From: a candidate division Zixibacteria bacterium SM23_81 | GTDB taxonomy: Bacteria > SM23-81 | Direction of reading: 5' to 3' | NCBI GenBank assembly: GCA_001304015.1 | Contig: LJUY01000060.1 | Location: forward strand, 1-16,372 | Length of the DNA stretch: 16,372 bases | Part shown: piece by piece, positions 6,781-13,361 of the stretch | How the letters are laid out: every line of letters begins with the position of its first letter | Numbering within the stretch: position 1 is the first letter of the stretch | The notes under the pieces: model-generated | Database searches by the model: none | What the model saw: only the letters and a program-made list of their open reading frames with translations | What the model was told of the DNA's origin: nothing | Position numbers and translations under genes: made by a program

Positions 6781-8385
6781 ATGGTGGAGAAGTTGAACGT
6801 CATTCGCCCCATTCGTATCGAGACGGACGCCATCTGTCCCCGAATCGATGACTCCAAAGTGATCCAGGAGAGCTATGCGGAATACATGTCTGACGAAAGC
6901 CGGCTGGAGCACTCCTACGCCACCGCCCTTTATTTTCCCACCTCAACCGAGGAGGTGGTGGCTGCCGTGAAGGATGTCGCCGCCAGAGGAGAAAAACTGG
7001 TCGTCTCCGGGGCTCGCACGGGTATCGTGGGGGGAGCCGCGATGACCGAGCCTCACAATCTCGTATGCCTGGAGAAACTCCGGACGAAACTATCTCTGCG
7101 ATTCTATGAACAGGACGGTAACTGGCACGCAAAGATGGCGGCAGGAATCACGTTGGCAGATCTGGGCACGGCTCTGGAGGAGGGAAACTTTGAACACGCC
7201 GGCGAAGGCCCAGAAAAAACACTTTTTTATCCTGTAGATCCCACCGAAAAGACGGCCCTAATTGGAGGCAATGTGGCCACCAATGCCTCCGGAGCTAGAA
7301 CCCTCTTCTACGGCTCTACCAGAGATTGGGTGGAGTGGTTGCGGGTCGTCCTGGCCGACGGGCGTGTCCTCGAACTGCGGCGGGGGCAAGTTCGGGCCCT
7401 GGGATTTGAATTTCTCTTCGACGACGAGATGGGAGAGCTCCGCCCTCTTAAGTTGCCGGACATCACCATGCCTCGGACAAAGGCCACGGTGGGATACTTT
7501 TCCTCTCCTGATATGGACGCGGTCGATCTATTCGTGGGCTCGGAGGGAACCCTGGGCATCATCACCGAACTGGAACTGCGGCTCATCGAGCGACCGTCAA
7601 CCCTGATCGTATGCCAGCATTTTGACTCAGAAAACCGTGCCATCGACTTCGTGCTGGCCCTGAGCGCCAGCAAGGACCCCTCACCCATGGCCATGGAATA
7701 CTTCGATCCTCATGCCATTAACCTCCTTCGGCAGAAGAGGGCCGCAGATGGAAACTCCAGTTGTGTGCCCGAGCTGCCCGAAAGAATACAGGCGCTGGTC
7801 AGCGTAGAGTGGGCTATGAAGGAGGAAACGGAGATCGAGAAAATTGTCGACAGCCTAGAAAGAGTTCTCTCCCGGATAGGTGCGCGACCTGAGGAAAGCT
7901 GGGCGGGGTGTACGGTGAAGGAAGTGGAGAGGATGAGGGAGATCCGGCATGCGCTTCCGGAGACCATCAACGACATCATCGCGCAGCGCAAAACACGCGC
8001 GCCGGAGATTCACAAATTCGGCACGGACATCGCCGTGCCTCTGGAGCGCCTTAAGGAGATGGTGACCATCTACCGCCGCCATCTCGATGCTCGGGGTTTG
8101 GAATACGTGATCCACGGCCATATCGGTAACGGCCATTTACATGTCAATGTGCTGCCAAGGGACACACAGGAGTTTTCCGAGGCGAAAAAACTCTACCAGG
8201 GTTTTGCTCATGAAGCTGTTCGTATCGGGGGAAGTATCTCCGCTGAGCACGGAATAGGAAAAACAAAACGCGATTTTCTCTTCATACAGTACCCCCATGA
8301 AGCAGTGGAGCAGATGAGAAAGATCAAACAGGTATTCGATCCCGATGGCAGACTGAACCCAGGTGTGCTTTTTCATGAAGGGTGA
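6781..8385 (+). CDS. GlcD-family FAD-binding oxidase/dehydrogenase
   Basis: The 534-residue product belongs to the VAO/PCMH flavoprotein family that includes D-lactate dehydrogenase and the glycolate oxidase subunit GlcD. The FAD-binding half shows SGARTGIVGGA (77-87), GGNVATNASGART (162-174) and GSEGTLGI (253-260). The C-terminal substrate domain shows HGHIGNGHLHVN (445-456), E489-H490 in EHGIGK, and the closing FDPDGRLNPG. Family members oxidise 2-hydroxy acids using FAD and often a bound divalent metal held by the His/Glu motifs. In many relatives the motif reads GDGN-H; here it is GNGHLH, a modest departure. No iron-sulfur or CCG domain is fused. The exact substrate is unknown. No strong ribosome site precedes the ATG. 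The gene lies between the two halves of an ABC exporter; its stop is 29 bases before the permease start, suggesting co-transcription. Confidence 0.9.
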   Translation: MVEKLNVIRPIRIETDAICPRIDDSKVIQESYAEYMSDESRLEHSYATALYFPTSTEEVVAAVKDVAARGEKLVVSGARTGIVGGAAMTEPHNLVCLEKLRTKLSLRFYEQDGNWHAKMAAGITLADLGTALEEGNFEHAGEGPEKTLFYPVDPTEKTALIGGNVATNASGARTLFYGSTRDWVEWLRVVLADGRVLELRRGQVRALGFEFLFDDEMGELRPLKLPDITMPRTKATVGYFSSPDMDAVDLFVGSEGTLGIITELELRLIERPSTLIVCQHFDSENRAIDFVLALSASKDPSPMAMEYFDPHAINLLRQKRAADGNSSCVPELPERIQALVSVEWAMKEETEIEKIVDSLERVLSRIGARPEESWAGCTVKEVERMREIRHALPETINDIIAQRKTRAPEIHKFGTDIAVPLERLKEMVTIYRRHLDARGLEYVIHGHIGNGHLHVNVLPRDTQEFSEAKKLYQGFAHEAVRIGGSISAEHGIGKTKRDFLFIQYPHEAVEQMRKIKQVFDPDGRLNPGVLFHEG

Positions 8386-8414
8386 ATTTTGATTGTAACA
8401 AGTTAGGTCAGGTC

Positions 8415-9677
8415 ATGAGCAAAACGACCACGGTGATCAAAAGAGAGTATCTGGAGCGTCTTAAGAAGAAGAGTTTTCTCCTCGGCACGCTCCTGGGCCC
8501 CCTCCTGATGGCTGGGCTGATTATCGTGCCTGGGCTTCTGGTGACCGTTTCCACAGGGAAGCAATGGCGAATATCAGTGGTGGACCAGACTGGACAGATC
8601 TATCCCCAGCTACAAACGGCCCTCAGCGACACCCTTAAAGATGGTCAGCCCAGATACGTGTTGGAGGTGGTCGCCATCACCGCTGGACAGATGGATGCCA
8701 CGCGTCGAGCCCTCAGCCAACAAGTAGCCAGGGACCGAATCTCGGCTTATTTGATCGTTGGTCCTGGGGCTTTAAGCACAGGAGAGGCGGATTTCTACGC
8801 CAAAAACGTGGGCGATTTCACCGCCATCGATCGAATTGAAAGCGCCCTAACTCAAATCGTGGTGGAGAATCGGCTGAACCAAGAGGGGCTGGATCCTGAG
8901 CGTATCAAAAAACTTACCCAGGGTGTTCGCCTGAGGACCATGAAGGTTGGCAAAAGGGGCGAGCGAGAGAGTGGCTTTGGCCAGGTTTATCTGGAAACCA
9001 TGGTGTTTGTGATGATCTTGTATATGACCATCCTTCTGTATGGCGTGGCGGTGATGAGAGGGGTCATCGAGGACAAGTCCACCAGAGTAGTGGAGGTGCT
9101 TCTCTCCTCTATGCGCTCCACTCAGCTCATGGCCGGGAAAATCCTGGGCCTAGGAGGCGTCGGTGTGACTCAGTATTTGATCTGGATCGCTTTCGGTCTT
9201 GGCCTATCCACCTTTGGAGCCGCTTATCTTGGCCTGGGACAGATCATAAGAGCCATTTCTCCAAGTACTTTTTTCTACTTCCTTCTTTTCTATCTCCTGG
9301 GATATTTCCTTTATGCTACATTGTATGCCGGAGTGGGGGCCATCTGTTCCACAGAGCAGGATGCCCAACAGGTCCAGTTTCCCATCATTTTCCTACTCAT
9401 GTTGCCCCTCATGCTTTCGGCCCCAATCATCAAAAATCCGGACAGTGGTTTGGCCATAGTTCTCTCCCTGATTCCCTTTTTCTCTCCTATGCTGATGTTT
9501 CTGCGCATGAATCTGGTCACGCCTCCTCTGGGCCAGATTCTGGCATCCATATTCTTATTGTCGCTGAGTATCTTCCTGATGATCTGGTTGGTAGCCAAGA
9601 TTTTTCGGGTGGGCTTGCTGATATACGGGAAAAGAGCCACCCTTCCGGAAATCGTTCGGTGGATAAAGGCGAGCTGA
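8415..9677 (+). CDS. ABC-2 type permease (NatB/YhaP type)
   Basis: I chose the ATG at 8415, preceded by TTAGG, giving MSKTTTVIKREYLERLKKKSF, the typical N-terminus of this permease group; a GTG at 8382 overlapping the previous stop is an alternative. The 420-residue protein has one membrane helix at ~22-44, a large extracytoplasmic loop of about 150 residues, then five or six membrane helices from ~195 to the end, with the motif EDKSTRVVEVLLSSM after the second helix that is characteristic of YhaP/NatB exporters. It is the natural partner of the ATPase at 5799-6713, although the FAD oxidase gene separates them. The exporter probably moves a small molecule or ion outward; no substrate is evident. 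Confidence 0.9.
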   Translation: MSKTTTVIKREYLERLKKKSFLLGTLLGPLLMAGLIIVPGLLVTVSTGKQWRISVVDQTGQIYPQLQTALSDTLKDGQPRYVLEVVAITAGQMDATRRALSQQVARDRISAYLIVGPGALSTGEADFYAKNVGDFTAIDRIESALTQIVVENRLNQEGLDPERIKKLTQGVRLRTMKVGKRGERESGFGQVYLETMVFVMILYMTILLYGVAVMRGVIEDKSTRVVEVLLSSMRSTQLMAGKILGLGGVGVTQYLIWIAFGLGLSTFGAAYLGLGQIIRAISPSTFFYFLLFYLLGYFLYATLYAGVGAICSTEQDAQQVQFPIIFLLMLPLMLSAPIIKNPDSGLAIVLSLIPFFSPMLMFLRMNLVTPPLGQILASIFLLSLSIFLMIWLVAKIFRVGLLIYGKRATLPEIVRWIKAS

Positions 9678-10155
9678 CCTTTTGGTGAAAGGGAACAGGG
9701 CAATCAAATCGTATCGGCTCGCTCCACAGGCAGAGGCCTGACAAGCATCGGTTTCTCTCTTTTCGCCGTTACATTTGCTCGTTCTCCCTCGGCATCCTGC
9801 CTTTGGGCGGTTTCTTTTTTCCTGAACAAAAATGTCCGATTCTACTACCAAATGCGCGTTTGTCTATATACCCAAAAAGGCGTCGGAGTTCTTGACACTC
9901 ATAAGCCGCTCAGATATAGGCGATTTCAGCCTGAAGGCCAAGATGTGTCGAGAGACCAGACACTTTCGGTCTTTGAGCAGCTGTTTGCGGTCAGGAGAAA
10001 ACTTCTCTAACAACTTGTGTAAAAAAATGTTATGATGATGCCATCCCTGGTCCTGCCCTTGGTATGGTTCTTGCCCTAAATAAAATGGGGATATTGGGCA
10101 TATTCTATCTTATTAGAAAACAGGGCCTTATTCACTTTCTGGGAGGCTTGAAACC
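9678..10155 (+). other. Intergenic region without a convincing gene
   Basis: The stretch holds a small hairpin (CAGGC-AGAG-GCCTG, 9727-9740), a likely promoter (9892-9920), an imperfect hairpin around 9950-9975 (AGACC...GGTCT), and a TATGAT at 10031-10036. A 67-codon frame at 9832-10035 lacks a ribosome site and resembles nothing I know. The ~230 bases between the promoter and the next gene could be a long leader or a small RNA. Confidence 0.5.
9892..9920 (+). promoter_or_regulatory. Candidate sigma70 promoter
   Basis: A perfect TTGACA (9892-9897) is followed after 17 bases by TATAGG (9915-9920). It points to the small membrane protein gene at 10156, leaving a leader of about 230 bases. Confidence 0.5.
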
Positions 10156-10488
10156 GTGTCTATCCTGCGATGGCCCCTGCCAATCTCAAACAATGAGCCT
10201 CTTCTTAAAAAATTGCTTCTGGCCTTGATCCTGCTGAACATCGGCGACATGGTCTTCACCCTTTGGGGCGTGAGAACAGGCATCTTCGTGGAGGTCAATC
10301 CCCTTATGCGCTGGTGCCTGAACCAGGGAATGTCCTTTTTCGTGCTGGTCAAAACAGGCCTCTGTTTCCAGTTCGTTCTGGGATCAATTCTCATGGCCAA
10401 AAAGGTCCGTTATTTCGCTCTCTTAACTTCCTTTATAGTATTAATTTACTCGGTCGTAGTGATTCGATCCGTCGGTCTGCTTATCTAA
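10156..10488 (+). CDS. Small integral membrane protein, DUF5658-like
   Basis: The GTG start follows GGAGG (10142-10146) by nine bases. The 110-residue protein has three or four hydrophobic helices. It carries the conserved pattern NIGDMVFTLWGV...EVNPLM...FVLVKTG that I associate with the uncharacterised DUF5658 membrane family: an Asp in the first helix, a Glu-x-Asn-Pro before the second and a Lys in the third. Charged residues inside predicted helices at fixed spacing suggest a functional site rather than a simple anchor. The function of the family is unknown. It stands alone, with no clear link to the lexA cluster downstream. Confidence 0.75.
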   Translation: MSILRWPLPISNNEPLLKKLLLALILLNIGDMVFTLWGVRTGIFVEVNPLMRWCLNQGMSFFVLVKTGLCFQFVLGSILMAKKVRYFALLTSFIVLIYSVVVIRSVGLLI

Positions 10489-10667
10489 TCCCCCGAACTT
10501 CTCCCATCCTGCTCACGTTTTCCCGCGCGATTACCAGATAAGCCCTCCACCCTCTCCTTTCTTGCGTGGTATTACATCTTTTTTTTCCCCAACATAAGTC
10601 GCAAATCTTTTCTGGGGCTCTTTCAGACCATCTTCCTCGATTTTTGACCGCTCGGGCAAAAAAACCC

Positions 10668-10696
10668 TTGACTACTGAACAGAATTACAGTATAAT
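10668..10696 (+). promoter_or_regulatory. Strong sigma70 promoter of the lexA cluster
   Basis: TTGACT (10668-10673), a 17-base spacer, and TATAAT (10691-10696) make a near-consensus promoter. Transcription should start near 10703 and run rightward into lexA, giving a leader of about 395 bases filled with repeats. An SOS box occupies the spacer. Confidence 0.8.
10673..10692. promoter_or_regulatory. LexA operator (SOS box)
   Basis: The bases TACTGAACAGAATTACAGTA form a perfect 5-bp inverted repeat (TACTG-N10-CAGTA). They keep both outer arms of the E. coli LexA consensus TACTGTATATATATACAGTA; the centre differs. The site overlaps the last base of the -35 and the first two of the -10, so bound LexA would block the promoter. 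The LexA encoded downstream has the recognition-helix sequence SPN, as in the E. coli protein. Confidence 0.8.
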
Positions 10697-10720
10697 AAAG
10701 ATAAGACAACTTCTCTCTAT

Positions 10721-11020
10721 TGTCGAAGCTCGGTTGTCGGTGTCGAAGCTCGTATCGTGGATCGTTGATCGTTAATCGAGATTCGAGACTCGAGATTCGT
10801 GAAAAACATAGTGTCAATGGCAGTAGCAATGGCAATAGAAGTAAGCAGTAGGCAGTAGGCAGTAGGCACCAGGCTGCAGCCATGAAGTAGCAAACAGGTT
10901 CTTTACGAGTCTCGAGTCTCGAGTTTCTGATTTTCACGAATATCGAGTCTCCAGTCTCGAGTCTCTAGTCTCGATTTTTCGTGAAAGGATGTAAACAGCG
11001 CGTCGACCAACGAGCTTCGA
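10721..11020. repeat. Heptanucleotide-repeat and inverted-repeat region in the lexA leader
   Basis: TGTCGAAGCTCG occurs at 10721-10732 and 10741-10752, and its complement returns at 11010-11020. Heptamers of the type CGAGAYT run at 10777-10797 and their complements CGAGTCT (with variants) at 10906-10926 and 10944-10978. A 21-bp inverted repeat with one mismatch pairs 10785-10805 with 10931-10951. The transcript could therefore fold into a long imperfect hairpin. No protein-like frame is present. Confidence 0.75.
10847..10867. repeat. Short tandem repeat, three copies of AGTAGGC
   Basis: Three exact copies of the heptamer AGTAGGC stand in tandem, preceded by degenerate copies (AGTAGCAATGGCAATAG). 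The seven-base period equals that of the flanking CGAGTCT-type units. The block lies in the loop between the arms of the surrounding inverted repeat. Confidence 0.85.
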
Positions 11021-11097
11021 ATATCCACTGACGTAACGCACCTCGACGCCGACAACCGACCAACGACAGCCGGAAGCGGTGAAAAGGAGGGCACACC

Positions 11098-11706
11098 ATG
11101 AGACCGAGACTGACCGCCAGACAGAGGCAGATTCTCGATTTCATCTTAGAACAGATCGACTCCCGGGGGTTCCCCCCAACCATGCGGGAGATCGGAGCAC
11201 AATTTGGCATCTCCTCTCCCAACGGGGTCCGAGATCACCTGGTCGCCCTGCAGCGAAAGGAGTACCTGAAGAGAATCCCCGAGAAATCCCGCTCCCTGGA
11301 GGTGGCGGAGGATCTCAGGAGAGATCAGGGAAAGCCCATTCTGGGCAATATCGCCGCCGGCAAGCCCATCTTGGCGGAGGAGAATTTCCAGGGACTTCTC
11401 AACCTCAACACCCTCTTCGGACGCGATGCCGCCATCTTCGCCCTGCGCGTGGAGGGAGACAGCATGATCCAGGCGGGCATCTTCCATGGCGATTTCGTCA
11501 TCGTCAAACACCAGCCAGAGATTGCCCATGGAGAGATCGGCGTGGTCTACATCGAGGACGAGGCCACGGTGAAGAAAATTTTCGTGGAGGGGGATCAACT
11601 CCTTCTGCAGCCCGAAAACGACGCCATGAGTCCCGTGGTCATCGCCCGGGATGACGACCGACTCCGGGTTGGAGGGAAGGTGATTGGTGTGGTGAGGAAG
11701 ATGTGA
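11098..11706 (+). CDS. lexA: LexA SOS repressor / autoprotease
   Basis: The 202-residue protein has an N-terminal winged helix-turn-helix (LTARQRQILDFI, TMREIGAQFGISSPNGVRDHL). The recognition helix begins SPN, as in E. coli LexA. The self-cleavage site is Ala87-Gly88 (NIAAGKP), the nucleophile is Ser122 (VEGDSM) and the general base Lys159 (ATVKK), all at the expected spacing. It should repress SOS genes until RecA filaments trigger autocleavage. The ATG follows GGAGG (11086-11090) by seven bases. The first gene of a lexA-dinB-dnaE cluster, it is presumably autoregulated through the operator at 10673-10692. Confidence 0.97.
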   Translation: MRPRLTARQRQILDFILEQIDSRGFPPTMREIGAQFGISSPNGVRDHLVALQRKEYLKRIPEKSRSLEVAEDLRRDQGKPILGNIAAGKPILAEENFQGLLNLNTLFGRDAAIFALRVEGDSMIQAGIFHGDFVIVKHQPEIAHGEIGVVYIEDEATVKKIFVEGDQLLLQPENDAMSPVVIARDDDRLRVGGKVIGVVRKM

Positions 11707-11727
11707 CCTGCCGTGTTCGTTGGAAAG

Positions 11728-11867
11728 AGGATCCAAGGATTCCCCTTCCCCCCATCTCTACTACCCCAGGATTCCAGGGTTCAAGGGGAGAATCGAAAAT
11801 CAAACCTCTTATGCCATAGGGGGCGGGGTGGCACTTGAATCCTAGAATCCTTGAATCCTTGAATCCT
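11728..11867. repeat. 140-bp non-coding repeat, copy A
   Basis: This copy matches 13109-13248 over all 140 bases without gaps, with six differences, all transitions. Its ends are complementary: 15 bases at each end (AGGATCCAAGGATTC and GAATCCTTGAATCCT) pair with one mismatch. The right end is made of four tandem 8-mers TNGAATCC (11835-11866), with three more degenerate units at 11876-11899. No open frame is conserved. Confidence 0.85.
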
Positions 11868-11921
11868 CTTACTTATTGAATCCTCGAATCCCTGAACCCT
11901 TTAGACTCTCGAGAAACAATA

Positions 11922-13076
11922 ATGAATCGCCATATCCTCCACTTAGACCTCGACGCCTTCTTCGTCTCTGTAGAACGGGTCTTCAACCCACAGCTGCGCG
12001 GCAAGCCGGTTATTGTGGGAGGCGATCCCCGGGGGCGTGGTGTGGTGGCCTCCGCCTCCTACGAGGCCAGAACATATGGGATCCGCTCGGCCATGCCCCT
12101 GGCCCAGGCCAAGAAACTCTGTTCCCACGCCGTCTTTATTATCGCTCGCCATGCCCGCTACCAGGAATTCTCCGAGAAAGTCCTGAACATGCTCAGGAGA
12201 TATGCCCCCGTGGTCGAGGCGGCCTCGGTGGACGAGTTCTACCTGGATATGACCGGATGTGATCACCTGTACGGCAGCATCTTCGCCGTGGCCACCCAGA
12301 TCAAAGCAGACCTCAGGAAAAAGCTGGGTTTGCCGGCATCCATTGGCCTGGGTTCCAACAAGCTCATCGCCAAGATCGCTGCCGCCCTGAGCAAGCCCGA
12401 GGGCCTCCTATGGGTCTTCCCCGGCGAAGAGGCCTCCATCCTAGCACCCCTCCCCGTGGCCTATCTTCCGGGCATCGGCCTTCATACCCAGAGCAGACTC
12501 CAAGAGCTGGGCATCCGCACCATCGGAGAACTGGCCCAGTTTCCCCAACCTCTTTTGCTGACCGCCTTCGGCAAACACGGCCAACAGATGAACAACCGGG
12601 CTCGCGGCCTCTGCTCTCGCCCGGTCACAGAACACAGAGAGCCGAAAAGCCTGAGCCGGGAGGTGACCTTCAACACGGACACCATCGATCCGAGGACCCT
12701 GGAGATGGTTCTCTGCCGTCTGGCCGAGGGGGTGGGGTATGGGATACGACGGCTGGGGATGGCGGCTGGCACAGTGACCATCAAACTGCGCTACTCCGAC
12801 TTTCAGACCATCTCCCGTTCCCAAAGCGTCCCTCCCACTGATGACGACGTGGAGATCTTCCAGACGGCCCAGGCCCTGTTCAAAAAGGCCTTTTCCCGGC
12901 GAGTGCGCATCCGTCTTCTGGGCGTCAAGTTATCCAACTTGCTTGCCAAGAATCCCCAGGGCGCCCTTTTCGTTCCCCCGGAGGAAATCAAAAAGGAGCA
13001 ACTCCACCAAAGCACGGACAGCATTCGAGAGAGATTCGGGATGGAAGCCCTTCATCTGGGGAGGGCATTAGGGTAG
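11922..13076 (+). CDS. dinB: Y-family DNA polymerase IV
   Basis: The 384-residue protein is a full-length DinB. Metal-binding catalytic residues Asp9 (HLDLDAFF), Asp104 and Glu105 (SVDEFYLD) are all present, so unlike ImuB it should polymerise. Phe14 sits at the steric-gate position. The palm-fingers (VVASASYEAR), thumb (YLPGIGLHTQSRL, helix-hairpin-helix) and little-finger domains follow in order. QGALF at 346-350 fits a beta-clamp-binding motif of the QL(S/D)LF type. It performs translesion synthesis, inserting opposite damaged bases with low fidelity. The ribosome site is weak. It lies 215 bases after lexA, across repeat copy A, and has no SOS box of its own that I can find, so it is probably read from the lexA promoter. 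Confidence 0.95.
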   Translation: MNRHILHLDLDAFFVSVERVFNPQLRGKPVIVGGDPRGRGVVASASYEARTYGIRSAMPLAQAKKLCSHAVFIIARHARYQEFSEKVLNMLRRYAPVVEAASVDEFYLDMTGCDHLYGSIFAVATQIKADLRKKLGLPASIGLGSNKLIAKIAAALSKPEGLLWVFPGEEASILAPLPVAYLPGIGLHTQSRLQELGIRTIGELAQFPQPLLLTAFGKHGQQMNNRARGLCSRPVTEHREPKSLSREVTFNTDTIDPRTLEMVLCRLAEGVGYGIRRLGMAAGTVTIKLRYSDFQTISRSQSVPPTDDDVEIFQTAQALFKKAFSRRVRIRLLGVKLSNLLAKNPQGALFVPPEEIKKEQLHQSTDSIRERFGMEALHLGRALG

Positions 13077-13108
13077 AAAAGAATAGGATTCGAGGATTTG
13101 TTAAAGAC

Positions 13109-13248
13109 AGGATTCAAGGATTCCCCTTCCCCCCATCCTTACTACCCCAGGATTCCAGGGTTCAAGGGGAGAACCGAAAATCAAACCTCTTGTGCCATAG
13201 GGGGCGGGGTGGCACTTGAATCCTAGAATCCTTGGATCCTTGAATCCT
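13109..13248. repeat. 140-bp non-coding repeat, copy B
   Basis: This is the second copy of the element at 11728-11867, in the same orientation. The two copies flank dinB precisely within its intergenic borders. Terminal 15-mers are inverted repeats with one mismatch (AGGATTCAAGGATTC against GGATCCTTGAATCCT). Nearby degenerate units (GGATTCGAGGATTT at 13086-13099, CGGATTCTTGATTC at 13257-13270) show that the octamer motif extends beyond the conserved block. Confidence 0.85.
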
Positions 13249-13361
13249 TGCTTTTTCGGATTCTTGATTCTCTCATTGTGGCACTCTTACACCCTACACC
13301 CGGGGAGCAGTCGGGCGGGGCAGGGTACCCTATTCATTTCCAACTTCAGCCAAATTCCAAC

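Noticed and set aside
9832-10035. 67-codon plus-strand frame after the permease gene
   Set aside because: It has no ribosome site, its composition is not protein-like to my eye, and the promoter at 9892-9920 lies inside it.
10721-11020. CRISPR array
   Set aside because: The units are 7 bp and contiguous, with no regular spacers and no cas genes nearby.
11728-11867. Insertion sequence
   Set aside because: There is no transposase and no clear target-site duplication; kept only as a repeat element with terminal inverted repeats.
13278-13361. Upstream in-frame GTG start for the DnaE-type polymerase
   Set aside because: The PHP motif begins at residue 4 from the ATG at 13362, as in the family, and the GTG has no ribosome site either.
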